The notes below the pieces were generated by a model. That model had not been told where the DNA came from. It did not search any database and saw only the letters and a list, made by a program, of their open reading frames with translations. From Roseiarcus sp963806935 (GTDB lineage Bacteria; Pseudomonadota; Alphaproteobacteria; Rhizobiales; Beijerinckiaceae): a stretch of 64,000 bases of DNA. Location of the stretch: the NCBI GenBank assembly GCA_963806935.1, contig CAWEAT010000011.1:153949-217948 (forward strand). Reading direction: 5' to 3'. Shown here in pieces: positions 36,942 through 46,844 of this stretch (the stretch's first letter is position 1; each line of letters opens with the position of its first letter). The position numbers were made by a program, and so were the translations under genes.

Positions 36942-38018
36942 GGCGCTTATAGCGATACCTGTTGATATATGAAGGCTGAAGAGTTCGTCGTTTTCGGGCG
37001 TTGGGCGGCTGAGCGTCGAGCAACGCCGGGAAGTGGCGGCCGCTTTGGCGAATCTGGATGGCGGGCTCAGACGGGCGGGAGAAACGGAGGCCTCCGCGGC
37101 CGGCGGGGCGAGGTACAACGGCGCGCAGCGGGGTCGTCGTGCGGATGCTTTGGGGACGAGCGGCCATGAGCGCGTGGCGAGCCAAGGCTGTCCCCATTGC
37201 GCAGGACGAGCGATCGTCGCCTGGGGACGCTCGCATGGGCTTTCGCGGTTCCGCTGCAAGAGCTGCGGGCGCACCTTCAATGCGCTCACCAAGACGGCGA
37301 TGGCGCATCTGCACAAAAGGGAGCGTTGGTTCGACCACGCTCGGGCGATGATCGAGGGCAAAAGCCTGGCCAGGACGGCCGAGCTTTGCGGAGTGCATCC
37401 GACGACGGCGTTTCGCTGGCGGCATCGGTTTCTGAGCGCTCCGGGCGCCGACAAGCCCAGAAAACTGAGCGGAATCGTCGAGGTGGACGAAACCTTCATC
37501 CTTGAATCCTTCAAGGGCCGGTGGTCTGATCTGCCGCGCAAGGCTTAGCAAACGGGGCGGGCCGGCCAGGCATCCGGGCCTCCATTCGGACAACATTCCC
37601 GTTCTCGTCGCCCGCGACCGGCGGGGCGCGACCTTCGACGCAGTCCTGCCGCACGACGACAGCGCCTCGATCGGAGCGGCGCTGGCCGGCGTCGTGACGG
37701 GCGAAAATATCTCATCGGCGACGGCGGGAAGGCGATCGCCGCCTTCGCCCGCAAAGCCAACATCCCCTTTCACGCCGTGCCTGCGCCGGGCAAGCCGACC
37801 GCCGAGGCGCCTCACCTCCACATCAACAACGTCAACGCCTATCACGGCCGCCTCAAGCAGTGGCTCAATCGCTTCAACGGCGTCGCCACCAAGAACCTGC
37901 CCAACTATCTTGGCTGGCGCCGCGCTCTCGAAGCCTGGGGCGATCAAGCCACGCCCCAGACCTGGATCAAGGGCGCAATCGGAAACGGCCCATATCAACA
38001 GGTACCGCTATAAGCGCC
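36942..38018. mobile_element. IS1595-family element
   Basis: 1077 bp bounded by GGCGCTTATAGCG at 36942 and its inverted copy (CGCTATAAGCGCC) ending at 38018; the inverted repeats extend about 25 bases with one mismatch (…ATACCTGTTGATAT versus GTACCTGTTGATAT). Flanks TTAATGCT (36934-36941) and TTAATGCC (38019-38026) form an 8-bp target duplication with one mismatch. The insertion is just upstream of sqr. Confidence 0.88.
36969..38013 (+). pseudogene. IS1595 transposase (ISXO2-like), frameshifted
   Basis: Recognisable in order: N-terminal REVAAALANLDGGLRRAGET, zinc ribbon SQGCPHCAGRAIVAWGRSHG / FRCKSCGRTFNALT, helix-turn-helix ARTAELCGVHPTTAFRWRHR, first catalytic IVEVDETFILES, then after frame changes near 37545 and 37715 ARDRRGATFDAVLPHDDS, GDGGKAIAAFA, HINNVNAYHGRLKQWLNRFN and NLPNYLGWRRALEAW. 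The stop is at 38013. The first break is near 37010. All catalytic regions exist but in three frames. Confidence 0.82.
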
Positions 38019-38167
38019 TTAATGCCGATCTGCAACAAATTGTCCATTGCAAGGGGTCTTCGCCTGTTGATTTCCACTGAGAGGTGACCCGGGCGCCACG
38101 GGTTTTTCCACCGAGAACTGACCCATGTTCGAACCCTTCCCCCTTGGCCTAGGCGGGGGACGATGGA

Positions 38168-39709
38168 GTGATCGACATGGAGTTACTGAGCGTCATCCGA
38201 CGCTGGCACTGCCGGGACCATTTCTCGATCCGAGAGATATCGCGGCGCACGGGGCTGTCGAGGAACACAGTCCGCAAATATCTGCGCTCGGACACCGTTG
38301 AACCGAGGTTCAACATCCCTGACCGCCCGAGCAAGCTGGACCCTTACGCCGACAAGCTGTCGCATATGCTGCGGCAGGAGGCGGGGAAGTCCCGCAAGCA
38401 GAAGCGGACGACCAAGCAATTGCACGCCGATCTGGCCGCCCTCGGTTACGACGGCTCCTACAATCGCGTGGCGGCCTTCGCTCGCGACTGGAAGGCCGCT
38501 CGGCAACAGGAACAGAAGACGTGCGGCCGCGGCGTGTTCGTGCCGCTGGCGTTTTTGCCGGGCGAGGCGTTCCAGTTCGACTGGTCGGAAGATTGGGCGA
38601 TCATTGCCGGCGAGCGAACCAAGCTGCAGGTCGCTCACTTCAAACTGTCCTGCAGCCGCGCCTTCTTCCTCCGGGCCTACCCGCAGCAGACCCACGAGAT
38701 GCTGTTCGACGCCCATAACCACGCCTTCCGCGTGCTGGGCGGCGTTCCCCGGCGAGGCATCTACGACAACATGCGCACTGCGGTCGACAAAGTCGGGCGC
38801 GGCAAGAACCGCCAGGTCAACGCACGGTTCGCAGCCATGGTCAGCCACTTCCTGTTCGAGGCGGAGTTCTGCAATCCGGCGTCCGGTTGGGAGAAGGGGC
38901 AGATCGAGAAGAACGTCCAGGACGCCCGCCATCGGCTCTGGCAGCCCATGCCCAGCTTCCCCTCCCTGGCGGCGCTGAACGACTGGCTGGAGATGCGATG
39001 CAGGGAGCTGTGGGAGCAGACGCCGCACGCCTCGCATCCTGGCGCGATTGCCGACGCCTGGGCCGAAGAGGTCCAGCATCTGATGCAGCCTTCGCGCCCG
39101 TTCGACGGCTTCGTCGAATACGCCAAGCGCGTGTCGCCGACGTGCCTGGTCCATCTGGACCGCAATCGCTATAGCGTGCCGGCCTCCTTCGCCAATCGTC
39201 CAGTCAGCGTACGAGTTTATCCCGAACGCATCGTTGTCGCCGCCGAGGGACAAGTCGTCTGCGAACATCGCCGCGTTTTTGCCCGCTCCCACCAACGCAA
39301 GAGCACGACCACCGTTTTCGACTGGCGGCACTATCTGGCGGTCATTCAGCGCAAACCGGGCGCACTCCGCAACGGCGCGCCGTTCGCCGAACTCCCGCCT
39401 GCCTTCCGTGCCTTGCAACAGCGCATGCTCAAGACGCCGGGCGGCGACCGCGAGATGGTCGAGATTCTGGCTCTCGTCCTCCAGCATGACGAGCAGGCCG
39501 TGCTCACTGCCGTCGAACTGGCTCTGGAGGCCGGCGTGCCGACCAAGACGCACATTCTGAACCTGCTGCACCGATTGATCGACGGCAAGCCGATCGACCC
39601 ACCAGCCGTGAAGCCGCCTAATGCTTTGACCCTCACCACCGAACCGCAGGCCAACGTCGAACGCTACGATGCGCTGCGCAAGGCTCGAGAGGCGCGCCAT
39701 GCGTCATAA
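38168..39709 (+). CDS. istA: IS21 transposase IstA
   Basis: 513 residues. Helix-turn-helix FSIREISRRTGLSRNTVRKY, then a DDE integrase core: FQFDWSEDWAIIAGERTKLQ (first Asp), GIYDNMRTAVDKVGRGKNR (second Asp), FCNPASGWEKGQIEKNVQDA (Glu). Full length for IstA. Its end overlaps the istB start, giving translational coupling. The opposite strand also has a long open frame here, which is a coding shadow. Confidence 0.95.
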   Translation: MIDMELLSVIRRWHCRDHFSIREISRRTGLSRNTVRKYLRSDTVEPRFNIPDRPSKLDPYADKLSHMLRQEAGKSRKQKRTTKQLHADLAALGYDGSYNRVAAFARDWKAARQQEQKTCGRGVFVPLAFLPGEAFQFDWSEDWAIIAGERTKLQVAHFKLSCSRAFFLRAYPQQTHEMLFDAHNHAFRVLGGVPRRGIYDNMRTAVDKVGRGKNRQVNARFAAMVSHFLFEAEFCNPASGWEKGQIEKNVQDARHRLWQPMPSFPSLAALNDWLEMRCRELWEQTPHASHPGAIADAWAEEVQHLMQPSRPFDGFVEYAKRVSPTCLVHLDRNRYSVPASFANRPVSVRVYPERIVVAAEGQVVCEHRRVFARSHQRKSTTTVFDWRHYLAVIQRKPGALRNGAPFAELPPAFRALQQRMLKTPGGDREMVEILALVLQHDEQAVLTAVELALEAGVPTKTHILNLLHRLIDGKPIDPPAVKPPNALTLTTEPQANVERYDALRKAREARHAS

Positions 39710-40493
39710 TCCCGCCGCCGGCGCCGTCGTCATCATGCTGCGAACCCTCAAGATGCACGGTATGGCTCAGGCGGTCGGCGAGCTGACCGAGCAAGGCTCC
39801 CCGGCCTTCGAAGCCGCAGTGCCGATCCTGTCGCAGCTTCTGAAAGCGGAGACGGCCGATAGGGAGGTGAGATCGACGGCCTATCAGCTCAAGGCCGCCC
39901 GCTTTCCGAACTATCGCGACCTTGCCGGCTTCGACTTCGCCAGCAGCGAGGTCAACGAGGCGCTCACACGTCAACTCCATCGTTGCGAGTTCCTGGAAGA
40001 CGCCCACAATGTCGTCCTGGTCGGCGGCCCCGGCACGGGCAAGACGCATCTCGCCACCGCGATCGGCGTCCAGGCGATCGAGCATCATCGCAAGCGCGTC
40101 CGCTTCTTCTCCACCGTCGAACTCGTCAACGCTCTCGAACAAGAGAAGCTTCAGGGCAAGCCAGGACAGATCGCCGCCCGGCTCACTCACTCCGATCTCG
40201 TCATCCTCGACGAGCTTGGCTACCTGCCGTTCAGCGCCTCCGGCGGGGCGTTGCTCTTCCATCTGCTGAGCAAGCTCTACGAGCGTGCCAGCGTCATCAT
40301 CACAACCAATCTCAGCTTCGGCGAGTGGGCAACCGTGTTCGGCGACCCGAAGATGACGACCGCTCTACTCGATCGTCTCACCCACCGCTGCCACATTCTC
40401 GAAACCGGAAACGACAGCTTCCGCTTCAAGAACAGCTCGGCGAAAGCCGCCAAACCCGCAAAGGAGAAACCTCGAAACTTGACGAACGCCTGA
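39699..40493 (+). CDS. istB: IS21 helper ATPase IstB
   Basis: 264 residues from ATG 39699. Walker A is VVLVGGPGTGKTHLATAIGV, Walker B LVILDELGYLPFS, then SVIITTNLSFGEW (sensor region) and LDRLTHRCHILETGNDSFRF. IstB is a DnaA/DnaC-like AAA+ ATPase that remodels target DNA for IstA. It overlaps istA by 11 bases. A C-terminal basic tail (KAAKPAKEKPRNLTNA) is present. Confidence 0.95.
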   Translation: MRHNPAAGAVVIMLRTLKMHGMAQAVGELTEQGSPAFEAAVPILSQLLKAETADREVRSTAYQLKAARFPNYRDLAGFDFASSEVNEALTRQLHRCEFLEDAHNVVLVGGPGTGKTHLATAIGVQAIEHHRKRVRFFSTVELVNALEQEKLQGKPGQIAARLTHSDLVILDELGYLPFSASGGALLFHLLSKLYERASVIITTNLSFGEWATVFGDPKMTTALLDRLTHRCHILETGNDSFRFKNSSAKAAKPAKEKPRNLTNA

Positions 40494-40598
40494 TCCCAAA
40501 ACCATCATCAAGCCGGGTCAGTTCTCAATGGAAATCCCGGGTCAGTTCTCGACGGAAATCGACATTCGCCTTCAGCGTGCCGGCGAAGTCGATTTCTG

Positions 40599-40849
40599 TC
40601 AGCACTGTGCGTGCGCCTTGCTGAACGCGCTGCGCGAGCGCATGCCGGAGTAGCAGATCAGCACCACCCGTTTTTCGGAAGGCATGCGCTGCGGGTTGAG
40701 GGCGGCATGTTGAGCGACCTCGGCATATGCGCCGAGGCGAACTCGTGCGCCTCGCGCACGTCGACCACGCACTTGCCGGCCTCGACGGCCTGCTCGAATT
40801 CCTCATGTTCGATTGTCCGCGGATCGGGTCCAGACCGATCTTTTTTAAG
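40599..40849 (-). pseudogene. rhodanese-domain protein remnant
   Basis: Minus-strand reading EHEEFEQAVEAGKCVVDVRE, AHEFASAHMPRSLNMP, then a frame change near 40700 to NPQRMPSEKRVVLICYSGMR, SRSAFSKAHAQC and a stop at 40599. CYSGMR is the rhodanese active-site loop with catalytic Cys. An in-frame stop sits just before the N-terminus and the last third of the domain (usual GG-x-x-AW end) is missing. Rhodanese is the usual third partner of the DsrE2-TusA pair found 12 kb away, so this may be the lost member of that set. Confidence 0.7.
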
Positions 40850-40880
40850 TCAACCTTCGGTCTTCCACATGAAATATCAT

Positions 40881-40907
40881 TTGGCACTCTCTTGCAACGA
40901 GTGCTGC
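40881..40907. promoter_or_regulatory. CIRCE element (HrcA operator) upstream of groESL
   Basis: TTGGCACTC, nine-base spacer TCTTGCAAC, then GAGTGCTGC. The consensus is TTAGCACTC-N9-GAGTGCTAA; three positions differ. It lies 98 bases before groES, the standard place for HrcA repression of the chaperonin operon. No hrcA gene is in the window. Confidence 0.88.
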
Positions 40908-41004
40908 CAACCGCCATATTGAGATTTGGATCGAGCCGAACAGCAGCGTTCCGTGAAGCGATTTCGCTTCTCCTGTTGATGCCTGCCGACCAGAAAAGAG
41001 TCCC

Positions 41005-41322
41005 ATGAAATTTCGCCCGCTACACGACCGCATCGTCGTCCGCCGCATCGAGGGGGAGGATAAGACGAAGGGCGGCATCATCATTCCCGACACCGTCAAG
41101 GAGAAGCCGCAAGAGGGCGAAGTTGTCGCGGTCGGACCGGGCGCTCGCGATGAGAGCGGCAAGCTTACCCCCGTCGAACTCACGCCCGGCGACCGGGTCC
41201 TGTTCGGCAAGTGGTCGGGCACGGAAGTCAAGATCGACGGCGAAGAGCTGCTCATCATGAAGGAGACCGACGTCATGGGGGTGATTGAAGGCGCGACCGC
41301 TTCCAAGAAGAAGGCCGCCTAA
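41005..41322 (+). CDS. groES: co-chaperonin GroES
   Basis: 105 residues. FRPLHDRIVVRRIEGEDKTK begins the beta-barrel, GGIIIPDTVKEKPQEGEVVA is the mobile loop that docks on GroEL, and LFGKWSGTEVKIDGEELLIM follows. GroES caps the GroEL chamber during protein folding. It is 37 bases upstream of groEL, and both are probably under the CIRCE element. Slightly longer than the usual 95-97 residues because of a C-terminal GVIEGATASKKKAA tail. Confidence 0.95.
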   Translation: MKFRPLHDRIVVRRIEGEDKTKGGIIIPDTVKEKPQEGEVVAVGPGARDESGKLTPVELTPGDRVLFGKWSGTEVKIDGEELLIMKETDVMGVIEGATASKKKAA

Positions 41323-41359
41323 GCAGAATCTCTTATCCAGAATTGAAGGATCCAAACTC

Positions 41360-43003
<1,644 letters not shown>

Positions 43004-43076
43004 GCGCCCTTTAAAGAGAAGACCTGCTGGGCCTCGGCGACGGCTCCACTGGAATGTGTCGCCTGATACTCAGAAA

Positions 43077-43097
43077 GGGGCGGAATTTTTCCGCCCC
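43077..43097 (+). terminator. hairpin downstream of groEL
   Basis: GGGGCGGAA-TTT-TTCCGCCCC, a perfect 9-bp stem with a three-base loop, 74 bases after groEL. There is no T tract after it, so factor-independent termination is uncertain; it overlaps the leader of the next gene and could also act on its translation. Confidence 0.5.
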
Positions 43098-43115
43098 GAT
43101 CGGGAGGAGAGGCTC

Positions 43116-43481
43116 ATGCAAAATGTGGCTTGGTATCAGGGTGACGCGCTGAAGCGGCTCCTGCAGGGCGCCGCTGTCGGCGTCGCCGCGACTGTCGCCA
43201 TCGGCTTCGGCTGGGGCGGGTGGATGCTCGGAAGCTCGGCGAAGACCCTGGCGGAGAGCACAGCCAGCAGCGCCGTGGTCGCCGCGATCGCGCCGATCTG
43301 CGTCGACCAGTTCCAACGCAGCGCCGACGCCGCAATGAACCTGACAGCGCTGAAAAAGACCAACTCCTGGCAGCAGGCGGCTTATGTCGAAAAAGGCGGC
43401 TGGGCCGTGATGCCTGGCAGCAAGGCGGCCGATTCCGGCGTGCCCCAGGCATGCGCCGCTCTGCTCAGCAACCTGAAATAG
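43116..43481 (+). CDS. small membrane-anchored hypothetical protein
   Basis: 121 residues with a GGAGGAGAGG ribosome site. One likely membrane helix near the N-terminus (GAAVGVAATVAIGFGWGGWM), then a soluble part with two cysteines (APICVDQFQRSADAAM and VPQACAALLSNLK) that could pair in the periplasm. Similar proteins are common downstream of unrelated genes in Hyphomicrobiales and have no assigned role. 43482-43694 after it contains no supported gene. Confidence 0.75.
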   Translation: MQNVAWYQGDALKRLLQGAAVGVAATVAIGFGWGGWMLGSSAKTLAESTASSAVVAAIAPICVDQFQRSADAAMNLTALKKTNSWQQAAYVEKGGWAVMPGSKAADSGVPQACAALLSNLK

Positions 43482-43694
43482 GTTCGCTCGGCGACGCCGA
43501 GCACGACGATCGACGGTCGGCGCGATGTTCGCGGCTAAACGCATGCTCATCGGGTCGGCCAGTCAGGGACATCCGCGACGCTGTTTCGTCCCGCAGCTGT
43601 AGCGCGCCCCATCAATCGGTTACTGTGGCTTTCCGGCGAGTTCGGCGCGGCGCGCGCCCGTCGCTCGTCTTCAACGGCGCGCGCCTTGCACAAC

Positions 43695-44783
43695 TTAGCC
43701 GGTAAGGCGCGCCCGCGGCACGCTAAGCCGAATGACGAGGCCTTCCGGCTTCCAATCCCGCGAGACGTCTCCTCCAAGCTGGCCCGATACAGTCGCGCGA
43801 ACGAGAACCTCGCCGAATCCGCTCGCCCCATTAGGGGGAGAGACAGAAGGTCCTCCGCGCTCTGACCAGGTAATGACAACGGTTTCGGCCTTATCCGCGC
43901 AATGAATTTGGACTTGGCCGGCAGTCGTGGAAAGCGCGCCATACTTTGCAGAATTTGTGGCGAACTCGTTCAGCAGCAGCGCAAGGCTGGAGATCGATGA
44001 CCCCGAAATCTCCATATCGCAGCCCACGATCGAAAGTCGGCGCGCGGCTCCATCGTGGTCGTGGTAAGGCGCGATAATCGCCTCGATGAGAGAATGCAGC
44101 GTGGCCGGCTTCGCGGCATGCGCTGGGTCGGCGGGAATGTGCGCCAAAGTCAGTGAATGCGCCCGCGCAAGGGCTGACAGACGAGCGCTCGCGGACTCAA
44201 TAAGTTGCGAGACGCTGCCAGCGGAGCGAGCGCTCAAACTCAGGACGCTGATCGCGAGAGCGAACAGATTCTTGATGCGGTGATCCATTTCGCGAAGGAG
44301 AAGCTCTTGTCGCGCCCGCGCCCGTTTGCTCTCGCTGATGTCACGGGCGATTTTCGAGGCGGCGACGACTTCGCCCTTCTCGTTTTTGATCGGCGAAACG
44401 GTGAGGGAAATATCGACGAGGCTCCCGTCCTTGCGCCGTCGAATCGTCTCATAGTGATCAACGCCTTCGCCGCGGCGGACACGTTCGAGGATCATGGGCT
44501 CTTCGTTGTGGAGATCCTCCGGAATGAGGATCGTAACGGGCCTCCCCACGGCCTCTTGCGCGCTATAGCCGAAGAGGAGCTCGGCGCCACAATTCCAAGT
44601 CAAAATAATGCCGTTCAGATCCTTGGAAAGGATCGCGTCGTCCGACAATTCAATGATGGCCGCATAGTGCTGCGCGGCGCCTTCGCCGGTTAGACCCTCC
44701 GGCGCTCGCGTAGGGCCTGATCCTCCTGCTATGGTCCGCCCTCCAGTTGCCTCCAGTCGTCCGGATGGTTGCTCACCCGCCAC
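43695..44783 (-). CDS. PAS-domain sensor kinase of the HWE/HisKA_2 class
   Basis: 362 residues, no membrane segment. PAS domain (residues about 35-150): IIELSDDAILSKDLNGIILT, WNCGAELLFGYSAQEAVGRP, then PAC segment ETIRRRKDGSLVDISLTVSP. The phospho-acceptor region is LLLREMDHRIKNLFALAISV, which with LALLLNEFATNSAKYGALS marks the HisKA_2/HWE kinases common in Alphaproteobacteria, often light or stress sensors. It lies 62 bases downstream of a receiver-only regulator on the same strand; that gene is broken by ISAs1, so transcription of this kinase may be reduced. Confidence 0.9.
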   Translation of the reverse strand: MAGEQPSGRLEATGGRTIAGGSGPTRAPEGLTGEGAAQHYAAIIELSDDAILSKDLNGIILTWNCGAELLFGYSAQEAVGRPVTILIPEDLHNEEPMILERVRRGEGVDHYETIRRRKDGSLVDISLTVSPIKNEKGEVVAASKIARDISESKRARARQELLLREMDHRIKNLFALAISVLSLSARSAGSVSQLIESASARLSALARAHSLTLAHIPADPAHAAKPATLHSLIEAIIAPYHDHDGAARRLSIVGCDMEISGSSISSLALLLNEFATNSAKYGALSTTAGQVQIHCADKAETVVITWSERGGPSVSPPNGASGFGEVLVRATVSGQLGGDVSRDWKPEGLVIRLSVPRARLTG

Positions 44784-45127
44784 GATGCACGACTACTATA
44801 TGGGCGCGCCGTCCGCCGCGAGTCTAGTTCGACCCGGAGCCATCGCTATCGCGCTGCGGACAGGAGCCGGCGGCAGGTCTGCATAAGCTCTGGAGCGGCG
44901 ACGGGCTTGCTCAGAAAAATACTGTCCGGGACACGACGGCCATCGACGCTCGGCCCCGCGGAGGCATAAATCACGGAAAGCAAGGGGTGCAGCGCTCGGG
45001 CGGCTTGCGCCACATCCCACCCCGTCGTGCTGTCGGCGAGGGCAATGTCGGTGACGAGGCCATCGATGGTCTTGATTTGCGTAAGCAACTGGAACGCGCC
45101 AGCGCCGGTAGCGGTCTCCAGCACCGT

Positions 45128-46323
45128 CAGGGCATGATCATGAATCGTTAACATGCGAGCAAGGCGGTTCGGAACTGGGGGTTGATGGCGGCTTTGAGGC
45201 GTTTTCGCTTGATGGGGATTTGGGTTGGCTCGCGGGTGAGGATATTGAGGGCGGCGTGGCGGATCACGGCCAGATTGATTGCGGCGCAGTCCTTGCGCAT
45301 TCGGCATTCATCCTCGCGGAAAGTCACATCGAGCCGCCAATGCAAGTTGTTCTCGATGCTCCAATGCGACCGGCAAGCGGTGAGCAGCAGGGCCGGATCG
45401 GGCGGCAGGGAGGAGATAAAGAGCCGCGTCTCGGTCGAGGTCGCGCCGGTCTTCTTGTCGGTCCGCGTTGCGCTGATCGCGACAATGGAGCGCAAATCCG
45501 CCCATCGCGGATGCCGTTCGGCGAGCCAGGCTGCGTCGGCGGCGCGGGCCAGGCGATCCTCGATCCGTCCATGCCCGGCTTCGATCCGCCGGCATTGCGG
45601 ACAGGCCGAAGCGAGCGCCGGATCGGCGAAGAAATCCGCCACATCGGCGCAAAGGGAGCCCTGGTTGTTCTTCAGCGTGAGGAGGTAGTCGGCCTTTTTG
45701 GCGAGGATCGTCCTGGCGATGGCCTCTTGCGTCCCGATCGCGTCGATGGTGACGATCGCCCCTTCGATCGCCAGCATGCCGAGAAGCTCGGGGATGGCGG
45801 TGATTTCGTTGCTCTTGGCTTCGACCGCCCGGGCGGCCAGCACCAGGCCGGCCTCGTGCGCATAGGCCGACACGACATGCACGGCGCCCGCCCCGCTCTT
45901 GTCCCGCTTCGTGCCGCGCAAGGTCTTGCCGTCGATCGCCACCACGCCCGACACCTTCGCCTTGAGGCTGGCGACCCAACCCGAAAAGGCTCGCTCAAGC
46001 GCCTTCGGATCGAGCGCCCGCAGAACTCGGCGCAAGGTCTGCGCCGGCGCGACGCCATGGCGAAAGGGAAGAAACCGACGCAACCAATCAAGCTGCTCCT
46101 CGCCGAACATCGCGATCTCGTCGAAATCCTCCGTCCGGCACAAAAGACCAGTCAGAACGGTCAGCAGCACCTCGTCCAGGGGGTAAGTCGTCATTCCGGG
46201 GATGCGGTGATCCTCAACCGTCTTGATGTGATCCAAAAACGTCATGCCCATCGCCGATCTCCTGCTTCGGCGACTTGAATCCTTTTCCCCCCTCAGGGCA
46301 TTAACGATTCATGATTCCGCCTG
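45128..46323. mobile_element. ISAs1-family element, copy 1
   Basis: 1196 bp. Inverted ends: CAGGGCATGATCATGAATCG inward from 45128, and CAGGCGGAATCATGAATCGT inward from 46323. A perfect 10-bp target duplication CCAGCACCGT flanks it (45118-45127; 46324-46333). Carries one transposase gene on the minus strand. Confidence 0.94.
45148..46251 (-). CDS. ISAs1 transposase (copy 1)
   Basis: 367 residues. DDE_Tnp_1-associated N-domain (FLDHIKTVEDHRIPGMTTYP, EDFDEIAMFGEEQLDWLRRF), then catalytic Asp in VSGVVAIDGKTLRGTKRD, second in EGAIVTIDAIGTQEAIARTI, and DYLLTLKNNQGSL and HWSIENNLHWRLDVTFREDE with the Glu. Full length and intact, identical to the copy at 48563. Confidence 0.95.
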   Translation of the reverse strand: MGMTFLDHIKTVEDHRIPGMTTYPLDEVLLTVLTGLLCRTEDFDEIAMFGEEQLDWLRRFLPFRHGVAPAQTLRRVLRALDPKALERAFSGWVASLKAKVSGVVAIDGKTLRGTKRDKSGAGAVHVVSAYAHEAGLVLAARAVEAKSNEITAIPELLGMLAIEGAIVTIDAIGTQEAIARTILAKKADYLLTLKNNQGSLCADVADFFADPALASACPQCRRIEAGHGRIEDRLARAADAAWLAERHPRWADLRSIVAISATRTDKKTGATSTETRLFISSLPPDPALLLTACRSHWSIENNLHWRLDVTFREDECRMRKDCAAINLAVIRHAALNILTREPTQIPIKRKRLKAAINPQFRTALLAC

Positions 46324-46429
46324 CCAGCACCGTCCATCCTTCTTGTCGAAATCCGTCGGCGAGATCCTCACGCAGGAACCAGTCATCCTCGACAACCAGC
46401 GCGGTCAGGCCTTGGAAAGCATCCCTCAT

Positions 46430-46844
46430 AGACGAGCTCCGCCGGTGCCTAGCTGGGAGAAGGCTTCGGTGTCGAAACGCGAGAACCGGCGCGATCGTTC
46501 CGGGATCTCGCGGTCAAGGGCAGGGCGCGGCGGCTTTTCGATGACCGGCGGCGCGAAGAGGGGAACGCGGGTCGAGGAGGGTCGGCGCCCAAATTCCTAA
46601 AGGCTGCGCGGGTCCTTCCCGCCGCCCCCCCGCGCGTCGCAAGGCGGGGGTATTCCGATAATCCGGTCGCGGGACGCTCGTTGGGTCAACCTGGTCCAGC
46701 GACCCAGGGCGGATTTCTTTCCACACGCGCAACCTACGAGGCGCCCCGCCCTTGCGGCGGCGCCGCCGTTCCCCTAACCGACCGACTGAAGCGGGGGCAG
46801 GGCGCGAGCGACCACCCGCGCACCCTCCCTAATTTGAAGACCCC
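46430..46844. other. 415 bp without a recognisable gene
   Basis: Divergent spacer between the split response regulator (minus) and the radical SAM gene (plus). It is very GC-rich with short open frames only. I see no tRNA, no convincing promoter match and no family resemblance on either strand. Confidence 0.5.

Larger units (their letters stand above)
38065..40564. mobile_element. IS21-family element
   Basis: 2500 bp. Left end TGTTGATTTCCACTGAGAGG at 38065 and right end, read inwards from 40564, TGTCGATTTCCGTCGAGAAC. Subterminal repeats of the form GAGAACTGACCC occur at both ends, as usual for IS21. A perfect 6-bp target duplication TTCGCC flanks it (38059-38064 and 40565-40570). Removing it joins sequence that belongs with the rhodanese remnant on the right. 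Confidence 0.92.
44846..46429 (-). pseudogene. receiver-domain response regulator, split by ISAs1
   Basis: The N-terminal part (46324-46429) reads MRDAFQGLTALVVEDDWFLR, EDLADGFRQEGWTVL; the C-terminal part (44846-45127) reads ETATGAGAFQLLTQIK, DGLVTDIALADSTTGWDVAQ (phospho-acceptor Asp) and DSIFLSKPVAAPELM (conserved Lys). Removing the ISAs1 copy and one 10-bp target repeat gives 378 bases, an uninterrupted 125-residue receiver protein. It was the partner of the HWE kinase downstream. The ATG at 46429 has GGAG seven bases upstream. Confidence 0.9.

Noticed and set aside
38183..39700. A 505-codon minus-strand frame opposite istA
   Set aside because: Shadow of IstA; the IS21 ends and target duplication show that istA is the real gene.
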